This document shows, piece by piece, positions 19,354 through 27,877 of a stretch of 64,000 nt of DNA. The notes beneath the pieces were generated by a model. It was not told the DNA's origin. It saw only the letters and a program-made list of their open reading frames with translations, and did no database searches. Position numbers and translations under genes: made by a program. Numbering within the stretch: position 1 is the stretch's first letter; every line of letters starts with the position of its first letter. Origin of the DNA: Bacillus thuringiensis (GTDB taxonomy: Bacteria; Bacillota; Bacilli; Bacillales; Bacillaceae_G); assembly GCF_001182785.1 (NCBI RefSeq), contig NZ_CP012099.1, forward strand, positions 2,230,501 through 2,294,500, read 5' to 3'.

Positions 19354-20002
19354 AAATATTAAGTTCCAAGCAATTTCTAAATTTTTTAGCTGGCTCATCA
19401 TCTGGATTTATACCACTTTCAAAACTGGTAGTGAAAGGTAACCACTGCCAATCTTCGCATCCTACAAAAGCTATTCTTGACCAATTCTCAATGAATTCAA
19501 TGAAATTATTCGCAATCTTATATCCATGTCCTTCTCCATCGTCGTGGCTTAGATAAATTATCGGAGCATCTATATCATCTTTCATATCAAATGCTAAATA
19601 ATCTCCATTTCCCACTTCACAAAATGCTAATTTGTTGTGCCAAACTACATCATATTCATCATCTAGATTTGAAAAAACCTCGTCAACCAAGTCTTTACGT
19701 TCTTTTTCGAACTCAGAAAGACTTTCTAGACTCCAGTGGGGTGTTCCGCAAAAAATATCAGTAAATTCATTTGGTAGCTCTACATCGTCAGGTAAAAACC
19801 AGCGTAAGCTAAAATTTCCTGAGAACTCTAAAAGTACTTTTTTGAAGCTATTTGGTAGTTTAATACCCAGTTTTTCTTCTACTTGGATTATTTGTTCAAG
19901 GGAAGATGGTTTATCTATACACACTTCTTGAACTTCACCACCTATGTATTTAATTCTAGAAGTTATAATTTCTATTCGTTCTTTTAGTAACTCATAATCC
20001 AT
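19352..20002 (-). CDS. SMI1/KNR4 family protein
   Basis: A 216-residue soluble protein. The core IIQVEEKLGIKLPNSFKKVLLEFSG is the SMI1/KNR4 (SUKH) signature. Members are often immunity proteins against contact-dependent or polymorphic toxins, but many are orphans. No toxin gene is adjacent. ATG at 20002 follows GAGGTGATAAG. Confidence 0.82.
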   Translation of the reverse strand: MDYELLKERIEIITSRIKYIGGEVQEVCIDKPSSLEQIIQVEEKLGIKLPNSFKKVLLEFSGNFSLRWFLPDDVELPNEFTDIFCGTPHWSLESLSEFEKERKDLVDEVFSNLDDEYDVVWHNKLAFCEVGNGDYLAFDMKDDIDAPIIYLSHDDGEGHGYKIANNFIEFIENWSRIAFVGCEDWQWLPFTTSFESGINPDDEPAKKFRNCLELNI

Positions 20003-20070
20003 CTTATCACCTCATGTTATATTAATTAAAGTATATCATTCTTAATAAATTTTTTTGTGTAATTGAGGTT

Positions 20071-21012
20071 TCAAGTAGCAGCTTTTTTAGCTAATTTAGT
20101 AATATATTCAAAGAATACATCACGTTTTACATCATAAACGACATTTACAGGTCGTCCATCAGCAGTTTCCTCTGTACGCCCCTGGCTAGGTCCGTATGTA
20201 TGAACGATACTATTAATTGTTTGAGTTTTTGCAAGGCTAGTGTTTCCAACAAGCGCGGTAGTTAGTACATCCCATAAATAGTAGGTAGAGTTCGTTGAGA
20301 AGTGAACGAGAGGGGGGACCATTGCATAGCATTGACCAAGGAAATCAACACCAATATACTTTCTCTCTTTTGCCCACTGTTCACGTATGTCTATAGTTAA
20401 CGGAACTTGGTTTGTACTTTCTAGTGTCACTAAGTCGATTTTAATTTTTGCATCCCATACACGAGCTACTGCTTCAGGGTCCCAAAACGAATTCCACTCA
20501 GCTGTTCCATCATGCTCTGGTTCATGTACATTGCCTGCTGTAAGAAATGTACCACCCATCCAAACGAGACGTTCAATTTTATCTTCAATTATGGGAGCTT
20601 CATATAATGCACGAGCAAGGTCAGTTAGGGGCCCGGTAAATAATAAAGTTGTTTTTCCTTCCGTTTGTAGAAGCGTTTCTATTAAATGGTGATGTGCAGG
20701 CTTTGCTGCTACAGGTGTTACAACTTTTCCAGCCTCATTTAAAATTGGTAAAGCATCTACATAAAATGCATGCATCCGCCAGTCTTTCGGAAACGGATTT
20801 TGCCCACGAGAGTTTGAAGCGGCTACTGCAATATTACCTTCGCCGAAGCGATCAATAATTTTACGACTTGCAGACATTGCAGGTTCTAAATAGCAGTCTG
20901 CTGGGATAACAGATACACCGGTAAGTTCAACGTTTTCCATTTGAAGTAATAAAAATAATGAAATTAAATCATCTACGCCGCCATCATGATTGAAGTATAC
21001 TTTTTTCTTCAT
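20071..21012 (-). CDS. Inosine/uridine-preferring nucleoside hydrolase
   Basis: A 313-residue N-ribohydrolase. The N-terminal Ca2+-binding aspartates are in NHDGGVDDLISLF, a variant of the DxDxxxDD motif. LLFTGPLTDLARAL and EWNSFWDPEAVARV are conserved family segments. It cleaves ribonucleosides to base and ribose for salvage. ATG at 21012 is chosen because GGATGGAG overlaps the upstream in-frame ATG. Its spacing of 33 nt after the DUF2441 gene suggests one transcript. Confidence 0.87.
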   Translation of the reverse strand: MKKKVYFNHDGGVDDLISLFLLLQMENVELTGVSVIPADCYLEPAMSASRKIIDRFGEGNIAVAASNSRGQNPFPKDWRMHAFYVDALPILNEAGKVVTPVAAKPAHHHLIETLLQTEGKTTLLFTGPLTDLARALYEAPIIEDKIERLVWMGGTFLTAGNVHEPEHDGTAEWNSFWDPEAVARVWDAKIKIDLVTLESTNQVPLTIDIREQWAKERKYIGVDFLGQCYAMVPPLVHFSTNSTYYLWDVLTTALVGNTSLAKTQTINSIVHTYGPSQGRTEETADGRPVNVVYDVKRDVFFEYITKLAKKAAT

Positions 21013-21045
21013 TGTAATCTCCATCCTATATAATTTAGTTAGAAA

Positions 21046-21648
21046 TTAAATATGAATTGAGGAAAAGTCATCAATAATTTCCACCACTTCAATTTCTCCA
21101 TTAATCAGTAGCTCAGGAAGCTCATTTCTAATATTTCCTTTCCAATACTCTCTAGCTTGTTGGATTTTTTGAGAAAAAGGAATACCATCTTCTTTCGGTA
21201 AAAGATTACCGTCACCTTCAAAAGAACTTCCGATTACTCGTAGTTTAACAATCTGTAAAACTTCTCGATTGTAAGAATCAAATAATGCTTTCCATTTTAA
21301 AGCATCTTCGTAGCTTTTTGAAGCGTATAAACAAGATAACCTGGAAGGGTATTCAGGGAATTCTTGTAGTCTAACCATTTCTACAATTGTTTCTCTAACT
21401 GCTCTAATTGTTTGATCCATATAACTCATAACTACTGTAGCATTTTCATTATTTATATGTAATTCGTCATTTTTATAGTGATTATTTAAAATTTGTATGC
21501 CATCTTCACCATTAGCATTTAATTGTTCTCTTTCAAAAAAGAAGTGATATAGAGTATTTTGTTGATTTTTGTTAAAAGGAATCATTTGTCCGATATGCAT
21601 TTTTTTCCTTGTTACGATGTGATATGCGTAAAATTCTGCTTCATTCAT
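21046..21648 (-). CDS. DUF2441-like protein
   Basis: A 200-residue soluble protein starting [21 protein letters not shown], matching DUF2441-type proteins of Bacillus, which have no known function. ATG at 21648 follows a perfect AGGAGG; ten upstream in-frame residues are not family-like. It is probably co-transcribed with the nucleoside hydrolase. Confidence 0.7.
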   Translation of the reverse strand: MNEAEFYAYHIVTRKKMHIGQMIPFNKNQQNTLYHFFFEREQLNANGEDGIQILNNHYKNDELHINNENATVVMSYMDQTIRAVRETIVEMVRLQEFPEYPSRLSCLYASKSYEDALKWKALFDSYNREVLQIVKLRVIGSSFEGDGNLLPKEDGIPFSQKIQQAREYWKGNIRNELPELLINGEIEVVEIIDDFSSIHI

Positions 21649-21860
21649 GGTTATCCTCCTAGTAATAATGTAATGCAATGTTAAATTTAGTAATTCAACA
21701 TTGAAATATATAAAACCTTTATAAGTAAAAGTGAGAATTTGAGTTGAAAGTAAAGAAAATATATGAAAACGTTTTAAATTTGTTCACAAAATGTTCACTT
21801 ACGAAGGGGTTTCCAATGTCGATATAATGACAAAGACTCAAAGAGAGAGGATGATGAAAT

Positions 21861-22346
21861 TTGCCAACAACAAGAAAGGAAAACTTCCAATTTGGCATGA
21901 TGATGTGCTTTGGAATGGTTATCGTAATGACGTTTTACAATTTACTAATGAATGAAACAGGAGGATCAATTTATATTAAAGAGATTGCATTAGAACTATT
22001 AATTGGCTTTATTATTGCGCTATTAATTGAAATATGTATCGTTGGACCTTGTGCGAAAAAAATTGTATTCATGTTGCCATTTGATAAATCTAAGAAAATA
22101 AATATTATCGTTGCAATGGCGACAACTATGGTAATCGGAATGGTGTTCTTTATGTCATTTTTCGGTATGGCTATGATGCATTTACATGGTGGACTACAAG
22201 GAGATTCATTTGTTTCAATTTATTTTTCGATTTTTATTAAAAATTTCATAATGGCATATCCATTACAATTAATTATTATGGGACCGCTTGTACGTTTCTT
22301 ATTTGCAAAGTTTGTTATGAAAAAGAAATCTTTTAATGTAGCGTAA
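21861..22346 (+). CDS. DUF2798-type four-helix membrane protein
   Basis: A 161-residue membrane protein made of two similar two-helix repeats (residues 12-70 and 80-150), each ending in a GP(C/L)xxxx segment. This matches DUF2798. The TTG at 21861 follows GAGAGGATGATGAAA. Function unknown. A terminator follows. Confidence 0.7.
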   Translation: MPTTRKENFQFGMMMCFGMVIVMTFYNLLMNETGGSIYIKEIALELLIGFIIALLIEICIVGPCAKKIVFMLPFDKSKKINIIVAMATTMVIGMVFFMSFFGMAMMHLHGGLQGDSFVSIYFSIFIKNFIMAYPLQLIIMGPLVRFLFAKFVMKKKSFNVA

Positions 22347-22381
22347 TTTTCATTTATAAAACATTATATATAAATAACGAA

Positions 22382-22417
22382 AAACACATCTCGCATTTTT
22401 GAGGTGTGTTTTTTTTC
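22382..22417 (+). terminator. Intrinsic terminator
   Basis: AAAACACATCTC and GAGGTGTGTTTT form a stem followed by a T-run. Confidence 0.8.
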
Positions 22418-22517
22418 ATTCCAAGTTATTTTCATAGTGATGTGACATTTGTCCTTTTGCCATTATAGGATGATGGTTTTTAATTAAGTCAGAAATAAAG
22501 GATGAGGAGATGATTTT

Positions 22518-22943
22518 TTGAAAGGTATTCTATTTGCTGTTTTTGCGGGGATATTTATAACGCTTCAAGGAACCTTTAATGCGAAACTTAGTTCACATAT
22601 CGGTATATGGTCGACGAGTATTATAACCCATTTAATTGGATTCATTATTGCAACAACTGTATTTTTGTTAAAGAAAGAAGAGAAAGTAACAGATTTAAAG
22701 AGTGTAAAAAAAGTATATTTAGTAGCGGGTGCATTTGGTGGATTCATTATTTGTGCAGAAACTATGTCGATATATTCACTAGGAGTTACATTGACAGCTG
22801 GCACACTAATGGTTGCTCAATTGTTAACGGCAACAGTTATTGAAATGAAAGGACTGTTTCATATAAAAAAGATACAGATGGAGAGATATCATATTGTGGG
22901 AACAATAGTAATGATTATAGGTATTGTTGTATTTAATATGTAA
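22518..22943 (+). CDS. Half-size DMT family transporter (YdcZ/DUF606 type)
   Basis: A 141-residue, four- to five-helix protein, half the length of an EamA carrier. It begins MKGILFAVFAGIFITLQGTFNAKL, the YdcZ family pattern. TTG at 22518 follows GAGGAGATGAT. The Crp/Fnr gene follows, and beyond it a second half-size homologue, so the two may form a heterodimer. Substrate unknown. Confidence 0.8.
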   Translation: MKGILFAVFAGIFITLQGTFNAKLSSHIGIWSTSIITHLIGFIIATTVFLLKKEEKVTDLKSVKKVYLVAGAFGGFIICAETMSIYSLGVTLTAGTLMVAQLLTATVIEMKGLFHIKKIQMERYHIVGTIVMIIGIVVFNM

Positions 22944-22961
22944 ATGAAAGGAGAAATGCAT

Positions 22962-23657
22962 ATGGAGGATAGATCAGGTTTAATTACGCATTATTTGAAA
23001 ACCAATAAAACGCTTGAGATTTTTTCAGAAATAGATACATCTTATTTTCAATTAAATCACTTTGAAAAAGGCGAGCTTATTTGCAATATAGATGACGAAA
23101 TGAATCGTTTATATTTTGTTGTTAAAGGTAAAGTAAAAGTTTACACGATTACACCTGAAGGGAAGAAACTAATCCTTCGCTTTATCAATCCACTCGCAAT
23201 TGTTGGTGATATTGAATTAATTCAAAATAGCAAAGCACATAATGTCGTTGAAGCTTGTTCAGATGTTGTAGCAATTTCCATTTCTAATACGGTTATTAGA
23301 AACAAGTTATTACATGATCCTATATTTATGAAGTTCTTACTTGAAAACATTGCGAACACGTTAAAAATATCGACTCGTTTTACTGCTCTTAATTTACTTT
23401 ATCCTGTAGAAGTACGTGTAGCTAGTTATTTACTTTCAATTTCAACAGATAGTAACGGGAATATGTACAAAGGGGATTTGGATGCGACTTCGGTAACGAG
23501 TATTGCGGATTTTATAGGGGTAAGTTATAGGCACGTAATTCGGGTATTACAAAGATTTTATAATGAAAAATTAATTGAAAAGAGTAATGGAGTTATTGTA
23601 ATTAAAGATTTTTCTAGAATGAAGGAAGTCGCTAAAGATAATATATATGAGCAATGA
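22962..23657 (+). CDS. Crp/Fnr family transcriptional regulator
   Basis: A 231-residue regulator with an N-terminal cyclic-nucleotide-type beta-barrel (about residues 15-125, RLYFVVKGKVKVY) and a C-terminal winged helix with TSIADFIGVSYRHVIRVLQRF. There is no FNR-type cysteine cluster. It resembles YeiL-like regulators. ATG at 22962 is preferred, being about 9 nt from AAAGGAG. It lies between two YdcZ-type genes and probably controls them. Confidence 0.85.
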   Translation: MEDRSGLITHYLKTNKTLEIFSEIDTSYFQLNHFEKGELICNIDDEMNRLYFVVKGKVKVYTITPEGKKLILRFINPLAIVGDIELIQNSKAHNVVEACSDVVAISISNTVIRNKLLHDPIFMKFLLENIANTLKISTRFTALNLLYPVEVRVASYLLSISTDSNGNMYKGDLDATSVTSIADFIGVSYRHVIRVLQRFYNEKLIEKSNGVIVIKDFSRMKEVAKDNIYEQ

Positions 23658-23673
23658 AAGGGAGAGGAAGATT

Positions 23674-24144
23674 TTGATTGGATTTAGTTTAGCTATATTA
23701 GCAGGAATATTAATTAGCTTACAATCTGTTTTTAATGCAAAAGTAAATGAAAATGTAGGACAGTGGTTAACAACTACATGTGTCCTTGGAATAGGTCTCA
23801 TTAGTTCTATTCTATTTTATATCATTACAGAAAACAGTATTAACATTAAAGTGTATACTACAAATTATTTGTTTTATGTAAGTGGACTGTTTGGCATCGG
23901 GTTAATTATTTGTATAATGGGTGCAATAAAGAGCTTAGGTCCAGCATATACGGTGCTAATTAGTCTTATTACTCAATTGGTCGTTGCATTATGCATTGAT
24001 ACATTCGGATTATTTGGAATGGAGAGCATGCCATTACAAATAAATAAATTAGTTGGTATAGGTTTATTAATTGTGGGAGTAGGGATTTTTAAAAATCTAT
24101 TTTCGAATAAGAAAGCTATTCATATAAGAAAGGATAGGGTTTAA
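23674..24144 (+). CDS. Half-size DMT family transporter (YdcZ/DUF606 type), second copy
   Basis: A 156-residue membrane protein homologous to the gene at 22518 (shared LAGILISLQSVFNAK pattern near the N-terminus) with an extra charged C-terminal tail. TTG at 23674 follows GGGAGAGGA. The alternative ATG at 23647 overlaps the regulator's end but has no ribosome site. It forms an operon with the regulator. Confidence 0.78.
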   Translation: MIGFSLAILAGILISLQSVFNAKVNENVGQWLTTTCVLGIGLISSILFYIITENSINIKVYTTNYLFYVSGLFGIGLIICIMGAIKSLGPAYTVLISLITQLVVALCIDTFGLFGMESMPLQINKLVGIGLLIVGVGIFKNLFSNKKAIHIRKDRV

Positions 24145-24291
24145 AGAATTTAAAGGTAAAAGCTGTTAATGGTCAGAACATATACATTTAAATAGTAGTA
24201 AGTGATTCAATATATGTTGCAAGATGGTGTACATGATTTGAAAATCGATGAGATTCAACATTTTAGCTCCCACGTAAAGCGCATGCAAGAT

Positions 24292-24449
24292 TTTATCCCG
24301 CATTAACGGGCAGTAAGACCCCCACCTGAAAATTCAGCGAAAGCAAAGAAGTTAGGTGGGGAGCGGGCTGCCCGTAAAAACCCGATTGGTGAGGGCTGAT
24401 AATCAGTGGGGGATGAACAAAACCCCTACTGATTAAAGTTTCACTTTAT
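24292..24449 (+). repeat. bcr1-like dispersed repeat, longest copy
   Basis: A 158-bp element beginning TTTATCCCGC and ending CACTTTAT, so TTTAT stands at both ends. It contains a strong stem-loop (CCCCCACCT ... AGGTGGGG) around an AGCGAAAGC loop region, and ACGGGCAG/CTGCCCGT arms. The same termini and core recur at 26979 and 31954. It matches the bcr1 repeat that I recall as specific to the B. cereus group and flanked by TTTAT. Confidence 0.88.
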
Positions 24450-24488
24450 AAAATTTTTCGGCTATCCAATAACAAAAGAGAATTCTAG

Positions 24489-24591
24489 AATCGCACAAGG
24501 ATAGAGGTGTGTAAAAACGAATAGGTTTATAGAATGAAAAGGGCGATTCCTTGTGAGATTAAATTTTTGATTTTGAAGTAATTCAAAATCT
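24489..24591. other. Structured intergenic segment
   Basis: AATCGCACAAGGA (24489-24501) and TCCTTGTGAGATT (24548-24560) pair at 12 of 13 positions, followed by GATTTTGAA/TTCAAAATC. No coding potential is visible. It may be another repeat or an RNA element. The remaining flanks from 24145 to 24722 show nothing else I recognise except the terminator. Confidence 0.4.
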
Positions 24592-24626
24592 TAGCCAGAT
24601 GCCTATGTAGCGGTACCTCATAATAA

Positions 24627-24661
24627 AAAGGCAGGAACATATCAATTATGTTTCTGCCTTT
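24627..24661 (-). terminator. Terminator of the methyltransferase operon
   Basis: A 15-bp stem with one mismatch (AAAGGCAGGAACATA). The T-run lies on the minus-strand side, downstream of the stop at 24723. Confidence 0.75.
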
Positions 24662-24722
24662 GATTTTATTAAGATTAACATTTATGACCTAAGTATAAAT
24701 GTATTGAGCTCTTCTTTATTTA

Positions 24723-25544
24723 TTATTTTTTGAACCGTAAATGAACAAACTTCAACATTTTTATTAAGTTTACAATTCTCATCATTATACGCGTACTACC
24801 ATCCCAATCTTTATTTGTAGCTATATCTTTAAAAAAAGGGGAACAGCTTAATACTTTTATTGTAGAGGACCATTTTTCTATTGATTTTGGATTGTTTACG
24901 TAAAAATACATCATAGCACCGTTATTACCGGATTTCTTTACAGTAGCATTCGAAAGATTCAGTGCGAACTTTGATTCAGCGTCAAAATATAATTCTCCTC
25001 CAGGGAAACGTTTTGACATAGCGACTACGATCTTTTTTAAATCTTCTTCTTTAAAGTAATAAAACACACCTGCTGATATAAAAAGAATTCCGTCGTTTGG
25101 ATTATATTTTATATCGTCAAACCAAGAAGTATCAAAAAATGATTTAGCAATGCTAATGTTTCTAGGGGTATCTTCAATTAAAGTTTTGCGAAAAGAGATT
25201 GCATCAGACAAATCAAGGTTGTACCAGTGTATTGTACCGTTATCGATTCTTGAAAAAGTAGTGTCAAGTCCGGAACCGATGTTGACAATAGTAGCATTCG
25301 GGTGTTTTATTATAAATTGTTTTATCGTATCGTCAATTTTTCGTGCACGTGTAATGTATGTGATACATCCGTATTCGCCAAATGTATTTGCTATTGTTGA
25401 GAAGTCAAAATCACATTCTTTAATAATTCGAATAGCTTCTATATCATCTAAAATATCCTTATTTTTCTCACTGCCATATGCTCTTCCCCATAGTGGAATA
25501 AGCATTGTACCTTGTACAGATTGCAAATCTAATTCTTTAACCAT
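24723..25544 (-). CDS. SAM-dependent O-methyltransferase (LCM/TcmP-like)
   Basis: A 273-residue protein of the leucine carboxyl methyltransferase/TcmP family. The SAM site is ATIVNIGSGLDTTFSRI (about residues 83-99), with an acidic post-I residue in YNLDLSDAI. It probably methylates a carboxyl or hydroxyl group on a small molecule. ATG at 25544 follows GGAGG. It lies 33 nt after the MarR gene on the same strand, so MarR likely controls it. No biosynthetic cluster is nearby. Confidence 0.82.
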   Translation of the reverse strand: MVKELDLQSVQGTMLIPLWGRAYGSEKNKDILDDIEAIRIIKECDFDFSTIANTFGEYGCITYITRARKIDDTIKQFIIKHPNATIVNIGSGLDTTFSRIDNGTIHWYNLDLSDAISFRKTLIEDTPRNISIAKSFFDTSWFDDIKYNPNDGILFISAGVFYYFKEEDLKKIVVAMSKRFPGGELYFDAESKFALNLSNATVKKSGNNGAMMYFYVNNPKSIEKWSSTIKVLSCSPFFKDIATNKDWDGSTRIMMRIVNLIKMLKFVHLRFKK

Positions 25545-25577
25545 GAAACATCCTCCGTTTAATAATAAACAATATAT

Positions 25578-26018
25578 TTAGTCGTTATTTAACATTTTTG
25601 AGAGCATTGTATTTGTTTTATATAGTCCATAAGTTAAATCCCGCCTATCTTCTTCAGATAACTTTTCGAGGTTTACTGTGAAATTATTATATATTTGTTT
25701 CCATCTCTCATAATGTACTTTTTCAGCTTTTTCTGTCAGAGAGATTAATATAGCTCTTTTGTCTACCATATCTTGCTTTTTTATGATGTATCCGTTTTGT
25801 TCTAAGTTACGCACTGTTACACTTAATTGTTGTTTAGGGATGTTTAAATAACTAGCAATCATTTTTAAGTTTACAGGCACCTTTTGCTGGGCGATATACT
25901 CTACTACGTGTTGTTCTAAATGTGTAAATTCTGAGGATTTCTCCGATAGTAATTTAAAAGTACCTGACATATTTAATAATAAATTCATGTATTCGTTTAA
26001 TAATTCGTTTTGGTTCAT
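25578..26018 (-). CDS. MarR family transcriptional regulator
   Basis: A 146-residue winged-helix regulator. The DNA-binding region includes NLKMIASYLNIPKQQLSVTVRNLEQNGYI and the wing KKQDMVDKRAILISLT. ATG at 26018 follows AAAGGA; twenty upstream in-frame residues lack a ribosome site. Inverted repeats immediately upstream suggest autoregulation of this gene and the methyltransferase. Confidence 0.88.
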   Translation of the reverse strand: MNQNELLNEYMNLLLNMSGTFKLLSEKSSEFTHLEQHVVEYIAQQKVPVNLKMIASYLNIPKQQLSVTVRNLEQNGYIIKKQDMVDKRAILISLTEKAEKVHYERWKQIYNNFTVNLEKLSEEDRRDLTYGLYKTNTMLSKMLNND

Positions 26019-26055
26019 TGTTTTTGATTCCTTTATGAGTTTAGTTATTATTTTA

Positions 26056-26114
26056 TTACTAAATTCACTATAAATCAATTGAAATTACTATTTATAGTAA
26101 ATTAACGTTTACTA
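26056..26114 (-). promoter_or_regulatory. Candidate MarR operator cluster
   Basis: TTACTATTTATAGTAA (26085-26100) is a 7+2+7 inverted repeat. It overlaps TAGTAAA-6 nt-TTTACTA (26095-26114). A related TTACTAAATTCACTATAA lies at about 26056. All three share the TTACTA half-site and sit in the marR promoter region. Confidence 0.5.
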
Positions 26115-26309
26115 ATAACTGTTTTTTTGAATTTATGTGGACTGAATTATGAAGGTGCGAGAAGTGGTTTTAGGGAACGAGAATATAACCGAATATAAAA
26201 TATTACTAAACATATATAACTAATGAATACAATGTCTTTTTCAGTTATTAAGTTGTAAATCATTTTATGATAAAATCTTTTACATAATTTAATAAAGGGG
26301 TAGTTTTCA

Positions 26310-26381
26310 ATGGGTTATTTCTCGAATGGTTTATTAGTTTTGTTTGTGCTAATCGTATGCAGTTGTATATTTTTTGGTTGA
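26310..26381 (+). CDS. YjcZ-like small sporulation membrane peptide
   Basis: A 23-residue ORF, too short for usual gene finding: MGYFSNGLLVLFVLIVCSCI then a short tail. The MGY/F start, the single hydrophobic helix (LLVLFVLIV) and the Cys/Phe-rich end resemble YjcZ/SscA-type peptides, which are numerous in the B. cereus group and often sporulation-related. AAAGGGG lies about 9 nt before the ATG and a terminator follows 23 nt after the stop. Family assignment is by pattern only. Confidence 0.6.
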   Translation: MGYFSNGLLVLFVLIVCSCIFFG

Positions 26382-26404
26382 TAATATAATGAGAGTCTTA
26401 TATA

Positions 26405-26440
26405 AAAGAAGTTATCTTAAGTGAGATAACTTCTTTTTAT
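26405..26440 (+). terminator. Intrinsic terminator
   Basis: AAAGAAGTTATCT and AGATAACTTCTTT form a perfect stem, ending the small YjcZ-like transcription unit. Confidence 0.8.
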
Positions 26441-26564
26441 TTTATGTTGAGAAGGAATTCTATCTTTCTTATTGAAGTTTGTTCTAGTTATTTTTACATC
26501 GATCAGATTTGTGTAATGGGAATTTTATGAAATATAAACAAGCCAGAGAATAGGGAGTATTTAC

Positions 26565-26972
26565 ATGGAAAATAGTATACGCTACACAAGTGAACATCCT
26601 ACAGATTTTAATGGATTATTATCCTTATACGAATCTTTAGAATGGAATTCTCTTAAATTAACGGTTAACGAGTTAGAACGAATGTGTACACAAAGTTGGT
26701 ATGCAATATATGCATTTAAAGAGGAACAATTAATTGGGATGGGGCGTGTTATATCCGATGGAGTAATAACAGGCGTTATTTGTGGTGTATGTGTATTGCC
26801 AAAATATCAGTCCATTGGTATTGGGAAAGAAATAGTGGAACGATTAATCCAGCACTGTGAACAAAATAAGGTTATTCCACAACTTATGTGTGTAGAAAAA
26901 TTGCAATCTTACTATGAATCTATAGGGTTTGAAGCATTCTCTATTGGGATGACAAAACATATTATAAGATAG
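26565..26972 (+). CDS. GNAT family N-acetyltransferase
   Basis: A 135-residue single-domain acetyltransferase. The acetyl-CoA loop is VLPKYQSIGIGKEIVERLI (Q/RxxGxG/A), preceded by strand VICGVCV. It resembles small Gcn5-type enzymes of unknown substrate. ATG at 26565 follows AGGGAG. A shortened bcr1-like repeat begins 6 nt after the stop. Confidence 0.82.
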   Translation: MENSIRYTSEHPTDFNGLLSLYESLEWNSLKLTVNELERMCTQSWYAIYAFKEEQLIGMGRVISDGVITGVICGVCVLPKYQSIGIGKEIVERLIQHCEQNKVIPQLMCVEKLQSYYESIGFEAFSIGMTKHIIR

Positions 26973-26978
26973 AAGTGC

Positions 26979-27033
26979 TTTATCCCGCTATTTGCCGGGT
27001 AGTAAAACCCCACAGATTAAAGTTTCACTTTAT
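26979..27033 (+). repeat. bcr1-like repeat, internally deleted copy
   Basis: A 55-bp copy that keeps both ends (TTTATCCCGC at the left, GTTTCACTTTAT at the right) but has lost the central stem-loop. Its right half matches the copy at 24292. It lies in the gap between the GNAT and MBL genes, probably in the MBL leader. Confidence 0.82.
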
Positions 27034-27088
27034 ATTTTCAGTTTACTCGTACATATTTTCAAACTTCAACATAAAGGAGAATGGCTAT

Positions 27089-27742
27089 ATGGAGATTGCT
27101 AAAGGGATAGAAATGTTACAACTTGAATTTCAAGAATTTGTTATTCATCCAATTCTTTTATGGGATGATGAAATGGCAGTATTAATAGATACGGGTTTCC
27201 CAGGGCAAATTGAAGATATACAAGTAGAGATGGAAAAGGTTGGGGTATCATTTGATAAGTTAAAAGTCGTGATTTTGACGCATCAGGATATTGATCATAT
27301 AGGTAGTCTTCCAGAGTTGTTGCAGCGCTGTCGAAGTAATATTAAAGTTTATGCGCACGAACTAGATAAGCCATATATCGAGGGGGATTTACCTTTATTG
27401 AAGGACGGAAATATAGAGAACCGACCAAAAGGAAAAGTGAGTGATACTGTGATTGACGGGCAAGAACTTCCGTATTGCGGTGGAATACTAATTCTTCATA
27501 CTTCAGGGCATACTCCGGGTCATATTAGTTTATATTTGAAACAAAGTAAAATTCTTATTGCAGGAGACTCTATGTATAGTGTGAATGGGATGTTAGGAGG
27601 AATTCATGCCCCAACAACTATAAATATTATGGAAGCACGACAGTCTTTGAAGAAGTATTTAAATCTAGATATTGAATCTGTAGTTTGTTACCATGGGGGA
27701 TTAAGTAAGGGGAATATAAAGATTCAGCTTCAAAATTTGTAA
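27089..27742 (+). CDS. Metallo-beta-lactamase fold hydrolase
   Basis: A 217-residue MBL protein. Metal motif: THQDIDHIGSLP, where an Asp replaces the usual second His of HxHxDH. Other ligands lie in HTSGHTPGHIS, AGDSMYS and CYHGG. ATG at 27089 follows AAAGGAG; an in-frame extension back to 26975 is translation of the bcr1-like repeat and should be ignored. Substrate unknown. Confidence 0.83.
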   Translation: MEIAKGIEMLQLEFQEFVIHPILLWDDEMAVLIDTGFPGQIEDIQVEMEKVGVSFDKLKVVILTHQDIDHIGSLPELLQRCRSNIKVYAHELDKPYIEGDLPLLKDGNIENRPKGKVSDTVIDGQELPYCGGILILHTSGHTPGHISLYLKQSKILIAGDSMYSVNGMLGGIHAPTTINIMEARQSLKKYLNLDIESVVCYHGGLSKGNIKIQLQNL

Positions 27743-27823
27743 AAGGTAAAGATAATAATTTTTTAATAATGGATGCTAAAGTGTAGTCTAATTGTTGATA
27801 TATAAATAAAACACTTAAATGAT

Positions 27824-27863
27824 AAAAAAGCATGTTTGAAAAAATTCAAACATGCTTTTTTAT
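27824..27863. terminator. Bidirectional terminator
   Basis: AAAAAAGCATGTTTGAA and TTCAAACATGCTTTTTT form a perfect 17-bp stem with a 4-nt loop, between convergent genes. Confidence 0.9.
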
Positions 27864-27877
27864 TAAAGGAAATCTAT

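Noticed and set aside
26975..27088. N-terminal extension of the MBL gene back to 26975
   Set aside because: It translates a bcr1-like repeat; the AAAGGAG site before 27089 and the start of the MBL domain support the shorter protein.
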